Translations under genes and position numbers: made by a program | DNA from: Temnopleurus reevesii | Lineage: Eukaryota > Echinodermata > Echinoidea > Temnopleuroida > Temnopleuridae | Direction of reading: 5' to 3' | Length of the DNA: 64,000 nucleotides | Assembly: GCA_036244855.1 (NCBI GenBank) | Contig: BQKZ01001691.1 | Location: forward strand, 20,036 to 84,035 | In this document: positions 24,234 to 36,500 of the stretch, one piece after another | How positions within the stretch are numbered: the stretch's first letter is position 1 | How the letters are laid out: every line of letters begins with the position of its first letter | The notes under the pieces: model-generated | Databases searched by the model: none | Seen by the model: the letters and a program-made list of their open reading frames with translations, nothing else | What the model was told of the DNA's origin: nothing

Positions 24234-24312
24234 AATGACGATGATGATGAGATGGCGGTGGTGGTGATGATGAGGATGATGATAATGATGATAACGATGA
24301 TGATGATGATGA
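24198..24312. repeat. (GAT)n microsatellite
   Basis: Long GATGAT runs are interrupted by AAT, GAC and GGTGGT. Apparent reading frames here translate to poly-Met, poly-Ser or poly-His and are artefacts. Confidence 0.9.
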
Positions 24313-24647
24313 CGGCCTCTTGGATAGCGCTGGTATACATTCCGCCTCAGTTAGCGCGTAAATACTCAAAATTATGTTTCAGAAATTTCGATGTTCTAAA
24401 ATCAGTGCTATTAATCATATTTAAGTCCAAGGATTCCCAGTAGAATCCAAGACACAACAATTAGAACATACATATGTTCCTATTTCTAAGGTCCCAGAAC
24501 ACACCCAACGATTCAGTTGGCGAAAATCAAAGTCTGTAGCTTTCGGTTTTTACTCGACCTATAGGGTCCGTTCCACTCTGTAGATCCGACTCATATGACA
24601 CATTTTGGGAGATGGGGCAAAACGTATTGGCGGCGATGCGGCATCCC

Positions 24648-24885
24648 CAGTAGTCCAGTTGAGGACTGTGTGTTCTAATAGCACCCACCTCTGCATATTC
24701 ACTTACGCTGAACACACAGGGACTGCATGCATAGCACTCAACCACTGATCGCGCCTCAGAGGGTATACAGATCAGAGGGTTAAGTAAGGACTCTGTGGTT
24801 GAGTGGCTATGTAGTCCCTGTGTGTTCAGCGTAAGTGAATATGCAGAGGTGGGTGCTATCAGAACACACAGTCCTCAACTGGACT
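24648..24885. repeat. inverted repeat with about 93-base arms
   Basis: The left arm TAGTCCAGTTGAGGACTGTG ... CACTCAACC is mirrored by GGTTGAGTGG ... CACAGTCCTCAACTGGACTA. The spacer is about 52 bases (24743-24794). The arms share GCACCCACCTCTGCATATTC and GTGTTCAGCGTAAGTGAA with only scattered mismatches. It is a foldback-type structure with no coding content. Confidence 0.8.
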
Positions 24886-25339
24886 ACATCTCCAAAAATA
24901 CAATTTCAAACATTCTGACAACCGGGTAGGAGGTATGAAACCGGGAATTTGTTCAAATAGACGATTTTTAAGATATAAATTTTCCAAAGTTTACCCGATA
25001 TCATTACAATTAAGTAAACAATATTACACGTTATTCTCATTACCGTAGACGGTGTTCCTTGTTTGATGTTGTACTCAAACTATTTTTTTTATTATACCGC
25101 TAGACACAATAAACGTTCAGTGTTTACCTGGCTGTTGACCGTATACATGTGAATAGAGTATTTAGAATATGATCTTTTTTTACAAGTCTTTTATGACATA
25201 GAACTTATTATCATAGTCCCCTCCCCCCTCCACCATTCAGCTATTTTACAGAAATGACTAGGAATGTTTGTCTTCTATTGTGGAAGCGTCGACGTTGTTC
25301 TTACTCTCACTTTCCTATCATACGGTCGCGGTTCATACC

Positions 25340-25480
25340 TCATCCTTCAGCAAGATAATTATACTAATCCACATTGTGCTGCACTCAACCCAGGCGACCA
25401 ATACCGGCAAGAAGTGGTTCCTTGAATGCAGAGAGCAGATACACCAAACTTGGTTGCCAACTATTATAGCTGGGTAGAAC
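25340..25480 (-). repeat. fragment of a dispersed repeat shared with 60657-60945
   Basis: Read on the minus strand, GGTTGAGTGCAGCACAATGT followed by GGATTAG and TTGCTGAAGGATGAGGTATGAA parallels GGTTGAGTGCAGCACAGTGT and TTGCTGAAGGATATCGACGC on the plus strand at about 60820-60870. A 69-codon open frame here is therefore repeat-derived, not a gene. Confidence 0.6.
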
Positions 25481-25916
25481 AATGCACTATTATTGTCATT
25501 GCATTTTAATCTTCTTTTTTTTGTGACATAAATCTACCGGCAGATAAAGTGCCTCGATCCAACATTGCAATCAGAACTGGGGGTCTCGAGGAGTAATGTC
25601 AAGGTATCAAACTCGAACAACGCAAAACTGGTCCCGCTTGAATCGTGCTGAAACAGAATCTCTCAGAAAAAGATGAAATCTATCATTCATCAATTATAAG
25701 ATTGGACGAGTTTTTTCAAAGCGCCGTAGGCGACGGACAATCATTAGATGCAGGATATGGCGTCATAAAGATGGCTATACCGATCATTAGCTCAATTTAT
25801 ATAATGGATGCTGGGTAGTGACATTGAATTTCCAATGTCCAGACTTCATACGGGAAGTATGAAATATCAGATTGAAACGAATAAAAAGGGTGAAGTGAGG
25901 AGGAGAGACAGGGGCA

Positions 25917-25919
25917 GAC

Positions 25920-25961
<42 letters not shown>

Positions 25962-25977
25962 AGAGAGAGGGAGGGGG
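25917..25977. repeat. (GA)n / GAGG microsatellite
   Basis: The stretch is an uninterrupted GA run grading into GGGA units. Confidence 0.9.
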
Positions 25978-26568
25978 ATCATCGTGTGTTTCGTGTAATA
26001 CAGTGTTGCAAAAAAAAATGTCAGTTTGAGAATACGTGTCAAACCATTACACAGCTTCAGAGGAAAATGATGTCTGTATTTAGAGCTAAAGCATTTTATT
26101 TTATAAATCTTATGCGAACATTGGCCTTGTCAGGTTTATCCATCTAGTCTCGGTGACTGTGTAGATTACAAATTAAGCCTGAAATATTCCGTATCCTTTA
26201 TTTATTTTTGATTTTTAATTATCTTCTATTGAATATCAAATAAAGATCCATGCATGACGGCCGTTAATACTTTAACATTTAAAATCAATGTGCCAAACTC
26301 CTGGGTTGTGTTTTATAAACACAAGACTCTACGAAAGACTGGTGTCATATGCTGCTGACCCTTTCCTACACTACATAATAACCCGTGGCGCCGAATCGCA
26401 CCTGAGAAAAGGTCATCAGTCGTGTGTAGAGTCGTGTGTAGATCTATCAACATGACGAACCGCTCGATGAAACACAACACTAATTGTTTCTTGTCATATA
26501 TCCATTATTCCCCATGTGAAAACCTTCTTTTCATTGTCCACAATTCTCTAAATACTCCACTGATCCAC

Positions 26569-26597
26569 CCCCCCCCCCCACACACACACACACACAT
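26569..26597. repeat. C-run followed by (CA)n
   Basis: About ten C residues are followed by about eight CA dinucleotides. A second C-run lies at about 26752-26761. Confidence 0.85.
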
Positions 26598-28138
26598 ACA
26601 CTATCACGATCCTCCTATATATCTGGATGGTGTGACGGGGAGTGATATGGATTGACAAAACTTGAATGATTCAAACTCACGATTGACATCATGCAACGTA
26701 ACCTTCCTTTCATTCACAGACAACCTCTTCCCCATCACATCGTCTCAACACCCCCCCCCCCAAAAAAAACCTCCTATCTCGATTACATGTTGGTGATTTG
26801 GTAAGAGAATTCATATTAGTTGTAACATAAAAAAGAAAGTGTCTGAAAAGAACAAGTAATTTCAACTACGCGAAGGTACAACATTACGTTTGCAATGGAC
26901 TACAAACATACTTTATGCTCATATAATTCGGGTTGTATTAATCGCTTAGAACGTTCACTTCAAATGAAAATCCTTATCTGATCATTTTGTTTTGCTTATC
27001 ATGATAATTAGTTAATTGAGGTAATTGAGGTGGACTCCTTCTGTAACGGATTATACTATGTTTTGATTAATTTGTTCATAAATGTGAATATACAATAACA
27101 TTTAAAAAATGTTTTGTTACTGGTTATGATGACAATAACATTTCTGAATTGCTCGCTGAAACGGGCTTACTTTCTACTTCAAAATATTTAGATATTTTAG
27201 TTAGCTTGGTCTAGATTATGAGTTTGCAATACCTACATTTATAGCGTGAGCGGACAAAGGGAGCAGTGGCTACCAACTGGCACATTTCTTTAAGAGTAAT
27301 ATTATTTAAGATGATTTCTTTTAAAGAATCATGGTGTTGAATATTATTGTGATGATTATTGGAAGTGATTCGCAACCATTTCCTCTTAGAACATAATTAA
27401 ATCCCTCATCGATTGCCATTATATAGCAAATATTTTTGCTTAATTTTTTTTTTCAACGAAAACCATGAAAAGATTTTAACACTTCAAGCAGTGCTCCTTA
27501 CAAACAGAATTGCAAGCATATATGAGAGCATACATGCAGTTGCGTTTTTTACTTGTCCTTGGCTGTACTTAGACCAAATTTACTTGTAATTTATACAATT
27601 CAGATGGGGTGATCAATTCTTAAGAACCACTTAAAATACGATGCTATTTATTCGCCGTGCTTTCTAATGCTTCCATGTCAGCACGTCGTACTGTCGCAGA
27701 ATTATCAAATTTTAATGAAACATCATCTTTTATTCCAAACCTTTCAGAAATCACTTTACAGTATGTGATGGATAAATCCCCTTATCCATTTGAATATTGA
27801 TTGAACCGATTTTTTTTACAGAGAGAAATTTCAATCAGAATATATTAATTTCTTCACTTCCTATATTCTGTAAAAACGGCTGGGGTTTAATCCATCTCAT
27901 TTGTATTCTTGTCGTCTTTATTCATGAGGGAGAAAAGTTTGATGATTTTTCATTATTCTCTGTATAATTGAAAAAAAGGCGGTTGTTTGAGGCATTTATT
28001 TTATAAATTGTTTCAATTTTCCTTTACCTTGGCCGACGGAAACAATGTTTTTTTTCTAAGGATCGTATACATTAACCTTTTTCTCATCAGCTTCCTTATC
28101 TCACACCCATTTCGTTATAGTCCACACACCTATACAAG

Positions 28139-28315
28139 TTGAGGCGGACGAAGGCTGACGAATACGAAAAATATGGAAGCTTATACGTGCAGTGCGAAGG
28201 CGATTTGTTAAACTTCTCGGCTTCTCGTGCTTGAGGAGGCACCTTGTCGAGTTTAACAACTCGCCTTCACCATGCTTCCGTATTTTTCCAATTAGCCAAC
28301 TTTGTCCGCCTCAAT
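28139..28315. repeat. foldback element
   Basis: TTGAGGCGGACGAAGGCTGA at the left mirrors TTAGCCAACTTTGTCCGCCT followed by CAA at the right. Internal pairs include GGCGATTTGTTAAACT with AGTTTAACAACTCGCC, and TACGAAAAATATGGAAGC with GCTTCCGTATTTTTCC. Arms are about 80 bases. Confidence 0.75.
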
Positions 28316-29442
28316 ACGCATAAATATGTGTGAGGGGGCTTTTAGAGTATAGGTCTTCGAAATAACTGTAATCCATAGAAGATAATTAAGAAACATAATT
28401 CAGGAGTCTTAATCATATGTTCAATCCCTAAAGTGCTTGCATTGAGAACACTTATTGCAAGATATACATTGGAAGCTATTATAATTGTTTAGCCCACTGA
28501 CATGTTGCCCCCCAGATACTGAACAAACATAAATACTAGTAAACAACAACAATAACAACAACAATATAAACAACAAAACACAAAGCAAACATGAAAACAA
28601 TCATGACATGGCCAGAACATTAGTCTCAAAGTTTTTAAGACTGGGTCTGCCCAAGATAAATTTTGTATTGATAAAAAGCAGAAAAAATAACAAATGTTTG
28701 AAGCAAATCGGACAATGAATAGGAAAATTATGAGTATTTGAGTGATATAAAAGGTTATTTTTCCTGCGAAAATAGTCACGTGAGTATTTGATTGATACGG
28801 AAGGTGATAATTCTTCATGCGAGAAATAGTCACGTGCTGTGACGTTATACATACACTTCACTCTCTGCAAGTGGTTTATCATAACTTATTGTTAAAAATC
28901 AGCACTGTAACGCGAGGCAACCGGATTTTCCGGATATAACATATATGAACAACTTGAATCCAAAAGATTTTTCTTGTGGAATAGGGTGCTTGTGTAAAAA
29001 AATGACATGTCCTTATTTTTGTTTTGCGAAAATTCAGCCTTTTCCAGGTCATTCTTATTTAGCCAAACTATGAACAACCTCTATTAAAAACCTGTCTAGT
29101 GCAGCTCACAAAATATCTGAAGCGCCACATATTAAGAATTGAATGAGAAACGCCTTTAAATCTGAATTCATCATCATCATCCCAAACTGATCCATACCTT
29201 TAACACGCACCATCAGAAGCGCTGAGTTTTGTTCCGAAAGTGCTACTTCGAGTACGTATATAGAGAGCTACGGTATTTGAATACTTTCTTCGAGTTGGTG
29301 GTATACAGCGCAAATGGGCAAGATATGACACAATAGGTATTGAAATAGCTCTTGAAGAGTAGAGAGTATGCGCAGTTTACTGTGGGAGTTGTTTCCGAGA
29401 CTTAACCCTAACTAGGCTGGGATATTCGTGGAGCTCCCATAG

Positions 29443-29646
29443 CCGGGGGTGGGGGGGGGGGGGGGGGGGGGCCCCCNNNNNNNNNNNNNNNNNNNNNNNN
29501 NNNNNNNNNNNNNNNNNNNNNNNNNNNNNNNNNNNNNNNNNNNNNNNNNNNNNNNNNNNNNNNNNNNNNNNNNNNNNNNNNNNNNNNNNNNNNNNNNNNN
29601 NNNNNNNNNNNNNNNNNNNNNNNNNNNNNNNNNNNNNNNNNNNNNN
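29443..29646. other. poly-G tract and assembly gap
   Basis: A G-run of nearly 30 bases with one T ends in GCCCCC and is followed by 170 Ns (29477-29646). The homopolymer probably caused the assembly break. Open frames spanning the gap are meaningless. Confidence 0.95.
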
Positions 29647-30984
29647 TCTAAATCACAGAATACAGGTGATAGAAAGGTAATTCTTTGGCAATGTTTGGTA
29701 AGAATGTTCCTTGTAACATCACTGACATTTCTACAAAATAAAATCGCTGAAGAATTCAATTTTTTTTTACTATTCATTTCAATTTCTTATGTATTTCATT
29801 ATTTTTCGGCATTATGATTTCTCTTGTGTTTTTAGCAGAATTTGTTGCAAATAATTATGTTAGAATGACTATATTTCAACCATCAAAAGCAAAGACTCTG
29901 TGAATCAATTGAAAAGAAACAAAATTGCCTTGACTTTGTACACAAAATCAATTTTTGGAGCAATTTTGAGGCTGACATGTATTGTATAAAACGTTGGTAA
30001 CTTCGTAACGGTATGTCCGATTTTCCGTGAAGTCCTAAAAGTTGTGGGAGACTTGAAAAAAAAGTAAAGTAGCCGTGTTATCAGACATTTTCGGCAGCGA
30101 AACGAAAGTTAATTCCGGGGTTTTTTTTGTGTGTAAATTTGGAATTTTTCCAATTATTTTGGGTGTACCCCTTTAGGTGTTTTTAAGCAATATACTGAGT
30201 CATGCATATACATTCCTATTATTCCCCCTCGTCACGCATCAAGCGCAGAAGTGACGAAATTGCCCCCGTCCACCCCCCCCCCGCCCTCTTTGATTGATGT
30301 TAGATCTACCCACCAATATGTAGAGGATAGAGGAGTAGACGACCTGAAACAATGGTATGGGGCCGTCTTCATAGTTTTCTATAAAAGCCTCCAAATTTAG
30401 GTGTGATGTCTAGAACACGTCATGTAAAAACAATTAAGATCATAAAGAAAATAGTGTGCGGCTCGTATCTACTTTCGTCACCTGATCATGGAGCAGCTAA
30501 CGCTCGGTTGGAAGAGGGGAAATGATCCCTAGAAGAAGGAGCTACTTGACGATGCTTGAGTGCTGGTTGAGTTACCCATCACAACCCACTCTCTACCAAT
30601 CGTCTCTCATAGAACACCTCCTCTGAACCTCTGCAAAGAAGCAAAAACGAAACATTTTTCCTCGAACCTTTGCTGCCATGGCCCCCGAGTTGATCGCTAA
30701 TTTGACGTAGCAATATGGTTGCATTTCGTCACTTTCTTGATGGTTTATCATTATCTTATTTGTAAAGAGGGGGTGTGTATGGCAGCCTATGGAAGCCCTT
30801 AAGTACGGCCGACAGCAGGCAATGCGAACCGTGATACTGGGGCTTGAAATTTGTGAGCTGTGACCCAAAGTGTTCAATTTCGTATAAGTATAAGCTTCGC
30901 GACCACAGGGCGTGGAATTTGCGTCTCTTATCCTCCCCCCCCCAAAAAAAAAAGAGCAAACTTTGTGGCCAAAGACTAAATACT

Positions 30985-31112
30985 CATGTGCTATATCACA
31001 AACGTTGCGTCCTAACTCACGAACTTCGCGTTCCAGGTAACAAACGGGTCAAACATCGCGTCCCAGGTCACGAACTTCGCGTCCCAAATCACAAACTTCG
31101 CGTCCCAGGTCG
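30985..31112. repeat. 21-bp tandem repeat, about six units
   Basis: The unit is approximately GTCACGAACTTCGCGTCCCAG. One frame reads repeats of His-Glu-Leu-Arg-Val-Pro-Gly type. The consensus varies by a few bases per copy, and one unit has an insertion (CAAACGGGTCAAACATCGCG). It is not part of a longer coding exon that I can see. Confidence 0.8.
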
Positions 31113-32924
31113 CTAACATCATATGTCACACTTCATGACACACATGGCCTGTCGCTGAACGTGCTGCAGTAGGCAGGTTAATGATAGATGCAAATATTAT
31201 GCTTTATCTATACACAAATGTTATTCTTGGCAACCCCAAATGTTGCCCGAGGATTGCCAACATACCAACAAGTAATTAATGCAAATTGGTTTCCCAATAG
31301 GCTTATTGTAGTTCAATAATTACTAACCTGAAACTAATAATGTGAATATATCAGCAAACCGGCCTATTTGGTCATTATATTAATGAATAATGTTTGGTCA
31401 ATCTGCGTTTGGAATCCAAATGTGCTGACCATTTCTCGCTTTGCTGAGCATTAGTTTTACTTAGTATTTCTTAAAAAATCACCATTGTCAAAATGTAAAT
31501 CAGATCATAATGTTTGAATGATAGCGGATAATGTCAAATGAATTTTCGACTATTTGTTAGAAATTTAATTTAAACAGTTTAATTTTGTACAAATTGGAAC
31601 CTTTCGATGACTCGTTACGACGTATGTCCTAAAACGTTACGATGTTCAGCTTGTTTGTGATATTAAGGTGATTATGTGGAAATGAAATAAGACGAAAGCA
31701 GTTTCATTCACAAGGTACTTACAAGAGGCACTAAAACAGCACAAATTTGTTGGTAATAAATATATACGACAGTTGGTCAGTATGTCAACATGCATTTTCT
31801 ACGAAAATCAACCTTAGTGAATATGATATTCACAGAGTTCATTATTATCCATGGGTGAGATCCAGTCATATCATTATGAAGTGCTGTAAAGTGTAGAAGG
31901 CACATACTTAATTCTCATTCGAGTAATTATGGAGTCTGTTGTTTTGAGAAGAAAAACACAAATGTCTATAAATTCACTTACTGTGTAAACTATGTAAATA
32001 TGTTCAACAAAACATTATCTTTTGTATAAAAAGTGAAAAAAAATAAAGATGTATATACGTTCAACAAAAATATATATTTTCATAACAACATATATGTTAA
32101 GGCCAACATGATAATAATAAAATGATGAATATAATTTCGTGTTAGGTAGGCAATAAACAGATTAGGCAATTCAATCTTGATTCAAAGTTGTTATTACGAT
32201 TGTGAATACGAATCTGTAGACTTTATTGCTTAACTGTCCCTGAACATTGAACGCATCCTATATATAGGAGACTATATGTAAATAATCTTTCTGGTCATTT
32301 TAGACCACAGGTACATCATGGGGCCTGTTTATCATTCAGCAATTTTCATTTTTTATAGAAGAACGATGACATTTTTTTTTAGAAAGATAACTACATTTAT
32401 TCAGATTTAAATCTTTTCCAAACCCGAGGTTCTGACATGCCGCTAAAACAAAGCAAAAAAACAACAACAACAAGCCGATACATACAAACCACACTGTGTA
32501 CAATGCATTATGTGGGAGTGGTGGGGGCTCGTCCCTGTACATTACGACTTAGTGCAATTGAATATGTAAACAAGATTTCTTCACAGACCTGTCTTGTATA
32601 TAGAATTGATATTTGTTCTTGGATTGTTACTATATTTAGAAGGTGCACATTTAGAGATGAATGGGAGTGTTAGATGAGAAAGATAATCCTCCTTGGAAAG
32701 AGGAACAGATTATATTAATTCATTCATGTCTTGTCATTGCAAACATTTGTATACTTTCACACGAGTCGCGTTGCATATCACGTGGTCAGCTTTCTTTCTA
32801 CATTGTACATGTTTCTTTGACAGGGGGAACTACAAAAAAAAAATGATAAAAACAAACTTCATAACACGTTGCGACGAGCTTCATTTGACTTGGGTAATAT
32901 GTTAATGTGAAGAGAGAAAAGGTG

Positions 32925-32932
32925 TGACGTCA
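32925..32932. promoter_or_regulatory. palindromic CRE (TGACGTCA)
   Basis: This is a perfect cAMP-response-element octamer, 466 bases upstream of the prokineticin-like start codon and 219 bases upstream of a possible exon start at 33151. CREs are common in promoters of peptide-hormone genes. Here function is an inference from sequence and position only. Confidence 0.35.
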
Positions 32933-33150
32933 TAGAGAGAGTTAGCCAGTAGAGCGTCAGTGTGGTGACTCCTCCCCATCGATGTCGCCTGTTATAACGA
33001 GCGCATCAGCTTTACACTCCTTTTCAACACCAGCTTCCCAATACGTCTTCTCTTTTCATTCAAAACAAAAACTGTTAAATGTACCTCACTTTTCTCAGAA
33101 CGTTAATAGGATTAATTGAGATCACTTTGTTCTGTCTTATTCTGTTTTAG

Positions 33151-33390
33151 ATGACTTATTTGAAAGGGTTGTGATGGTTTAGTTCATTCGTATCCGTATT
33201 CGTTAGACCCGAAGCGGACAATTTCATCCAAATAACGTTTGTAAAGTTTGGGAAGAGAAAGCTGAACGATTAAGGTAGCGGCAAGAGTGAAACGTTCCAA
33301 ATTCAGGTGACAAGGAAGAAGAAATCTCGACACTTCTTGGTGTTCAGAGAATCGCAACTTGTGTGCCTGTAGATTGAGGAGGCCCTCACA
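33151..33390 (+). other. probable 5' UTR of the prokineticin-like gene
   Basis: A pyrimidine-rich stretch ending TTCTGTTTTAG at 33140-33150 looks like a splice acceptor. If so, the start-codon exon carries about 240 bases of 5' UTR and a further non-coding exon lies upstream. Alternatively, transcription begins here. Short upstream ATGs, such as the one at 33151, terminate quickly. Confidence 0.4.
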
Positions 33391-33591
33391 ATGCTGTCTT
33401 ATTGCCAAGCTGGATTTGCAGCATTGTCTATGCTCTTTCTACTTCAAACTGTCACTGCTATCAACATGCACAGATTAACCCAGTCACAGATACCAGTATC
33501 AAATGTAGCAGATCAAGAAATCTCTCAACTTCTCCAACTTTATCCAGAGCAACAGATCCTTGACAGAAATAAGCGATTTCCCAAATTCTTG
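33391..33591 (+). CDS. prokineticin-like gene, coding exon 1: signal peptide and propeptide
   Basis: The start ATG has A at -3. The exon encodes 67 residues: MLSYCQAGFAALSMLFLLQT then VTA, a typical signal peptide with a small-residue cleavage site. A polar propeptide follows and ends DRNKR, then FPKFL. Donor TTCTTG|GTAAGT, phase 0. The KR pair is a classic prohormone-convertase site. Vertebrate prokineticins lack such a propeptide and begin their mature part right after the signal peptide. The linkage to the downstream cysteine exon is inferred from strand, phase, and exactly five residues remaining before the exon boundary, as with AVITG in vertebrates. Confidence 0.75.
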
Positions 33592-36500
33592 GTAAGTATA
33601 ACAATATAAAATCCTCATCTTGAATTGAATTGATGCCATGAATTAGCAAAAAAATGACTCAATTTGGATTGATATCTTTATATAGTTAAATTAAGTTGTA
33701 TTTTTAAATCAACAGTTTGGATTAAAAACTAATCTTGATGGGTTAAATCTAATTTTAAATAAATCATATTTCAGACCTGTCCCTCAGGCCAATAGAAATA
33801 AATATCATTCATAAGCTTTTGAAATGCTGTAACATTCTACGTCATGGGTATAGAGCGAATCAACTCGAATGTACTTACGACGACTTGCGACAGTTTGCGA
33901 TTCATGAGGCACTCATAAAACTTAACGAACTTTGTCAACATGTTGAACATTTCAAAACTTTGCTATTAACTTTCATGACTTTTGTGACTATGGAAAAGTT
34001 GGTGCAAAGTGTTACGAATGTTTACGAATATCATAACGAATCGTTTACAAATATGAATATCAAATTTTGCAGTGGTTCGCCATTAAAGTCGCAATGCTTC
34101 GCCTAATTGATTTTACATATATGAACATATCGACACGAAGTATTACGAATGCTAACAGAAGTCAAGACGAATCCACAAAAAATACGCAACGAATATTAAC
34201 GATTTCAACTCGCAATACTTCGCAACGAATATCGTAAATTGTTCGCCTATGTGGGGTTGTGGAAATGCAAATTTACGATTTATGAATCGCAAAGATTCGT
34301 AAACATTAATGCTACAATAATTTACGAATACTTAGAAGCAGGTTATGAATGCGTTGCAGTAATATGCGATGTGCATACACAATTTCAAAACGATGCAAAT
34401 ATTCATAAACAGGTATATAACCGTTAGTAGTTGGATTAGGCCAATCGAAATCGCCAATCACAGAGATCTTGACTTTGCAGTTGTTTCACCAATTCATTTC
34501 TCTTCATAAAAAGAAATGCCATTTAAGATTCATAATTTGCTATGAGTCGTAAATAGTACACACCTTTTGAAACGATTAAATAGATGAAAGTATAAGGGAG
34601 AAAATATAACCTTTTAATGAGAGCATGCCTTGAAGTGAACGGACTTCATCTCCAGATTACAAATCTACATAAAGTTAGGATTTTACATTTGAAGTAACCT
34701 TGCAATATGTAACAAAAATATAATAATATGGCAAATAGACAAGATTAATGAAATATATCATAACAATTAATAGGGACAAAAAAGGTAAAGGTGGGGGAAA
34801 TTAAAATAGTTCAGTGAATTTGATTGAAATCATTTTTATGATATTTGTACAACTGTCGATTGAGGGATTTTTTTCTCCATTTAATGAGAAGATCCTATTT
34901 TTTTTTGTTGAAAGTCAGTTCGTGCAGCGTCGAAAATTGTGAAACATTCGTGGCCACAATCGGCTAAACATTGGGGGAGGGGTCGATGATTGAAGGTGTT
35001 TCCAAATTACTCGGTTTGGAAAAATATTGAGACCATTGCCCAATATAAGAGTTTTTTTACATATGAAAATTGCATTTCAACATAGAGATAACATACCCTA
35101 TCGACGTAGGCCAGCGTATTTACCAAAATCCCCATACGTCGAGCATTCGTACGTCCGCTAGCTTGTGTGACAGCCTTTTCACGAATATTTGCGAATAGGA
35201 CCATTTGGATACAAATTGTTTCGAATGCTTACGAAATTTATAAAAAAAATCGTTTGCAAATACGTTACGGATATTTACGATGAAAAAAATCGTAATGGAT
35301 CGCAATGAAAATCGTAAAGGTTCGGCTTAGTGGGACTCGGGATTTAATGTAACAGCAGCTCTTTTCTTTTGATGTCTTTTGGTTAACCGCTGTTAGGAAT
35401 CAAACCCGGGCCTCCCGATTGTGAAGCAAGCACTATATTATCCTAATTTGAAATGATTTGTTAAAATCTTTACTTTTCAACAATTAACACCAACTTTCAA
35501 AATAAGAACATGGAATAAAAGACGTAACCAACAAACCGGAGTGAGACTTAAGTGATTAACCACCAACTTGCCAATTAGTTGTCGCCTACCACTTCAAGAA
35601 GTCAATCAATGCAACAAAAAGTCCTCTATTCAAAACAGTTCTCTTTTACAATTTTATAGGGTTAATAGCCAAATCGCCTAAAATATGTAGTCAATTCCAT
35701 TCCGATCTTTAGTTCCAATTCCATGCAGGAAGCACGATTTTGATAACAAATGTTAGACGAATCATTAACAATGTAACATTTTCGCACTAAAATTCAAAAT
35801 TCCCATGTCAACAATATTATACATGTATATAATTTTATAGTAAATTAGTTGATTCAGTGAATTAAGGTCACATTTCTAAAATAAGAATAATATAGATTTT
35901 GTCTATAAAGAATCACATTCTGTTCACGTCACCCCCCCCCCCCCCCCTTAGCATAAAGAGGAGGTGTATCAATTACAAAGAGATTCAATCAGCTTTAAGG
36001 CTCAATTTAAAAATGAAATAAAGATAAAATCGCAATCATTAAGTCTATTGAATCAAACTATTGGATCTCCACTTTACATCAACATTTACTGGCATACGAT
36101 GAGCAGTAAATAAGTTTTCAAGTATCAATTTAAAAAGATTTCAAAGGGGTTTACCAGGGGCGGATATCTCAGATTGGAAACAAAAATGTATTTGATGTAA
36201 TCAGTTAATGCTCCAATAATGGATTTCAATCTGATTAATATCTTCAAATATTTCGTTGATATAAATATACGGAAGTTTCATTAATCCACCTGGCTCCCGT
36301 AATCATTATTCTAGTAAGAAATACAACACTCATGGATTAGATCGAAAATGAAAATGAATAATTTTATTCAGCATCATTCTATATTAACCAAAGGGATGTA
36401 AATCACAATCAAATCTTTGATACGATTGTTTTTGTTTCTTGTCCTCCCACACTCGGCATTTCATTTATCCCTCATAAGACAGGCATACTTGATAATGCTT

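Larger units (their letters stand above)
17647..33150. other. 15.5-kb intergenic stretch without a supported gene
   Basis: I looked for exon-like frames with splice sites or recognisable domains on both strands and found none that I can defend. The content is repeats (listed separately), AT-rich unique sequence and one assembly gap. Several open frames of 60-120 codons fall on microsatellites, telomere-like repeats or foldbacks and are not genes. Small genes or exons could be missed. Confidence 0.5.

Noticed and set aside
24022..24369. 115-codon minus-strand frame rich in Ser and His
   Set aside because: It is the complement of the GAT microsatellite with low-complexity flanks.
25268..25477. 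69-codon plus-strand frame with a hydrophobic start
   Set aside because: It overlaps a repeat shared with 60657-60945, so it is repeat-derived.
29412..29817. Open frames spanning the N-run
   Set aside because: They cross 170 unknown bases and a poly-G tract, so their continuity is not real evidence.
33819..34106. 95-codon plus-strand frame just downstream of the prokineticin exon 1 donor
   Set aside because: I considered it as a read-through or next exon. Exon 1 has a strong GTAAGT donor, and this frame falls in the TTACGAAT repeat block with no cysteine pattern.
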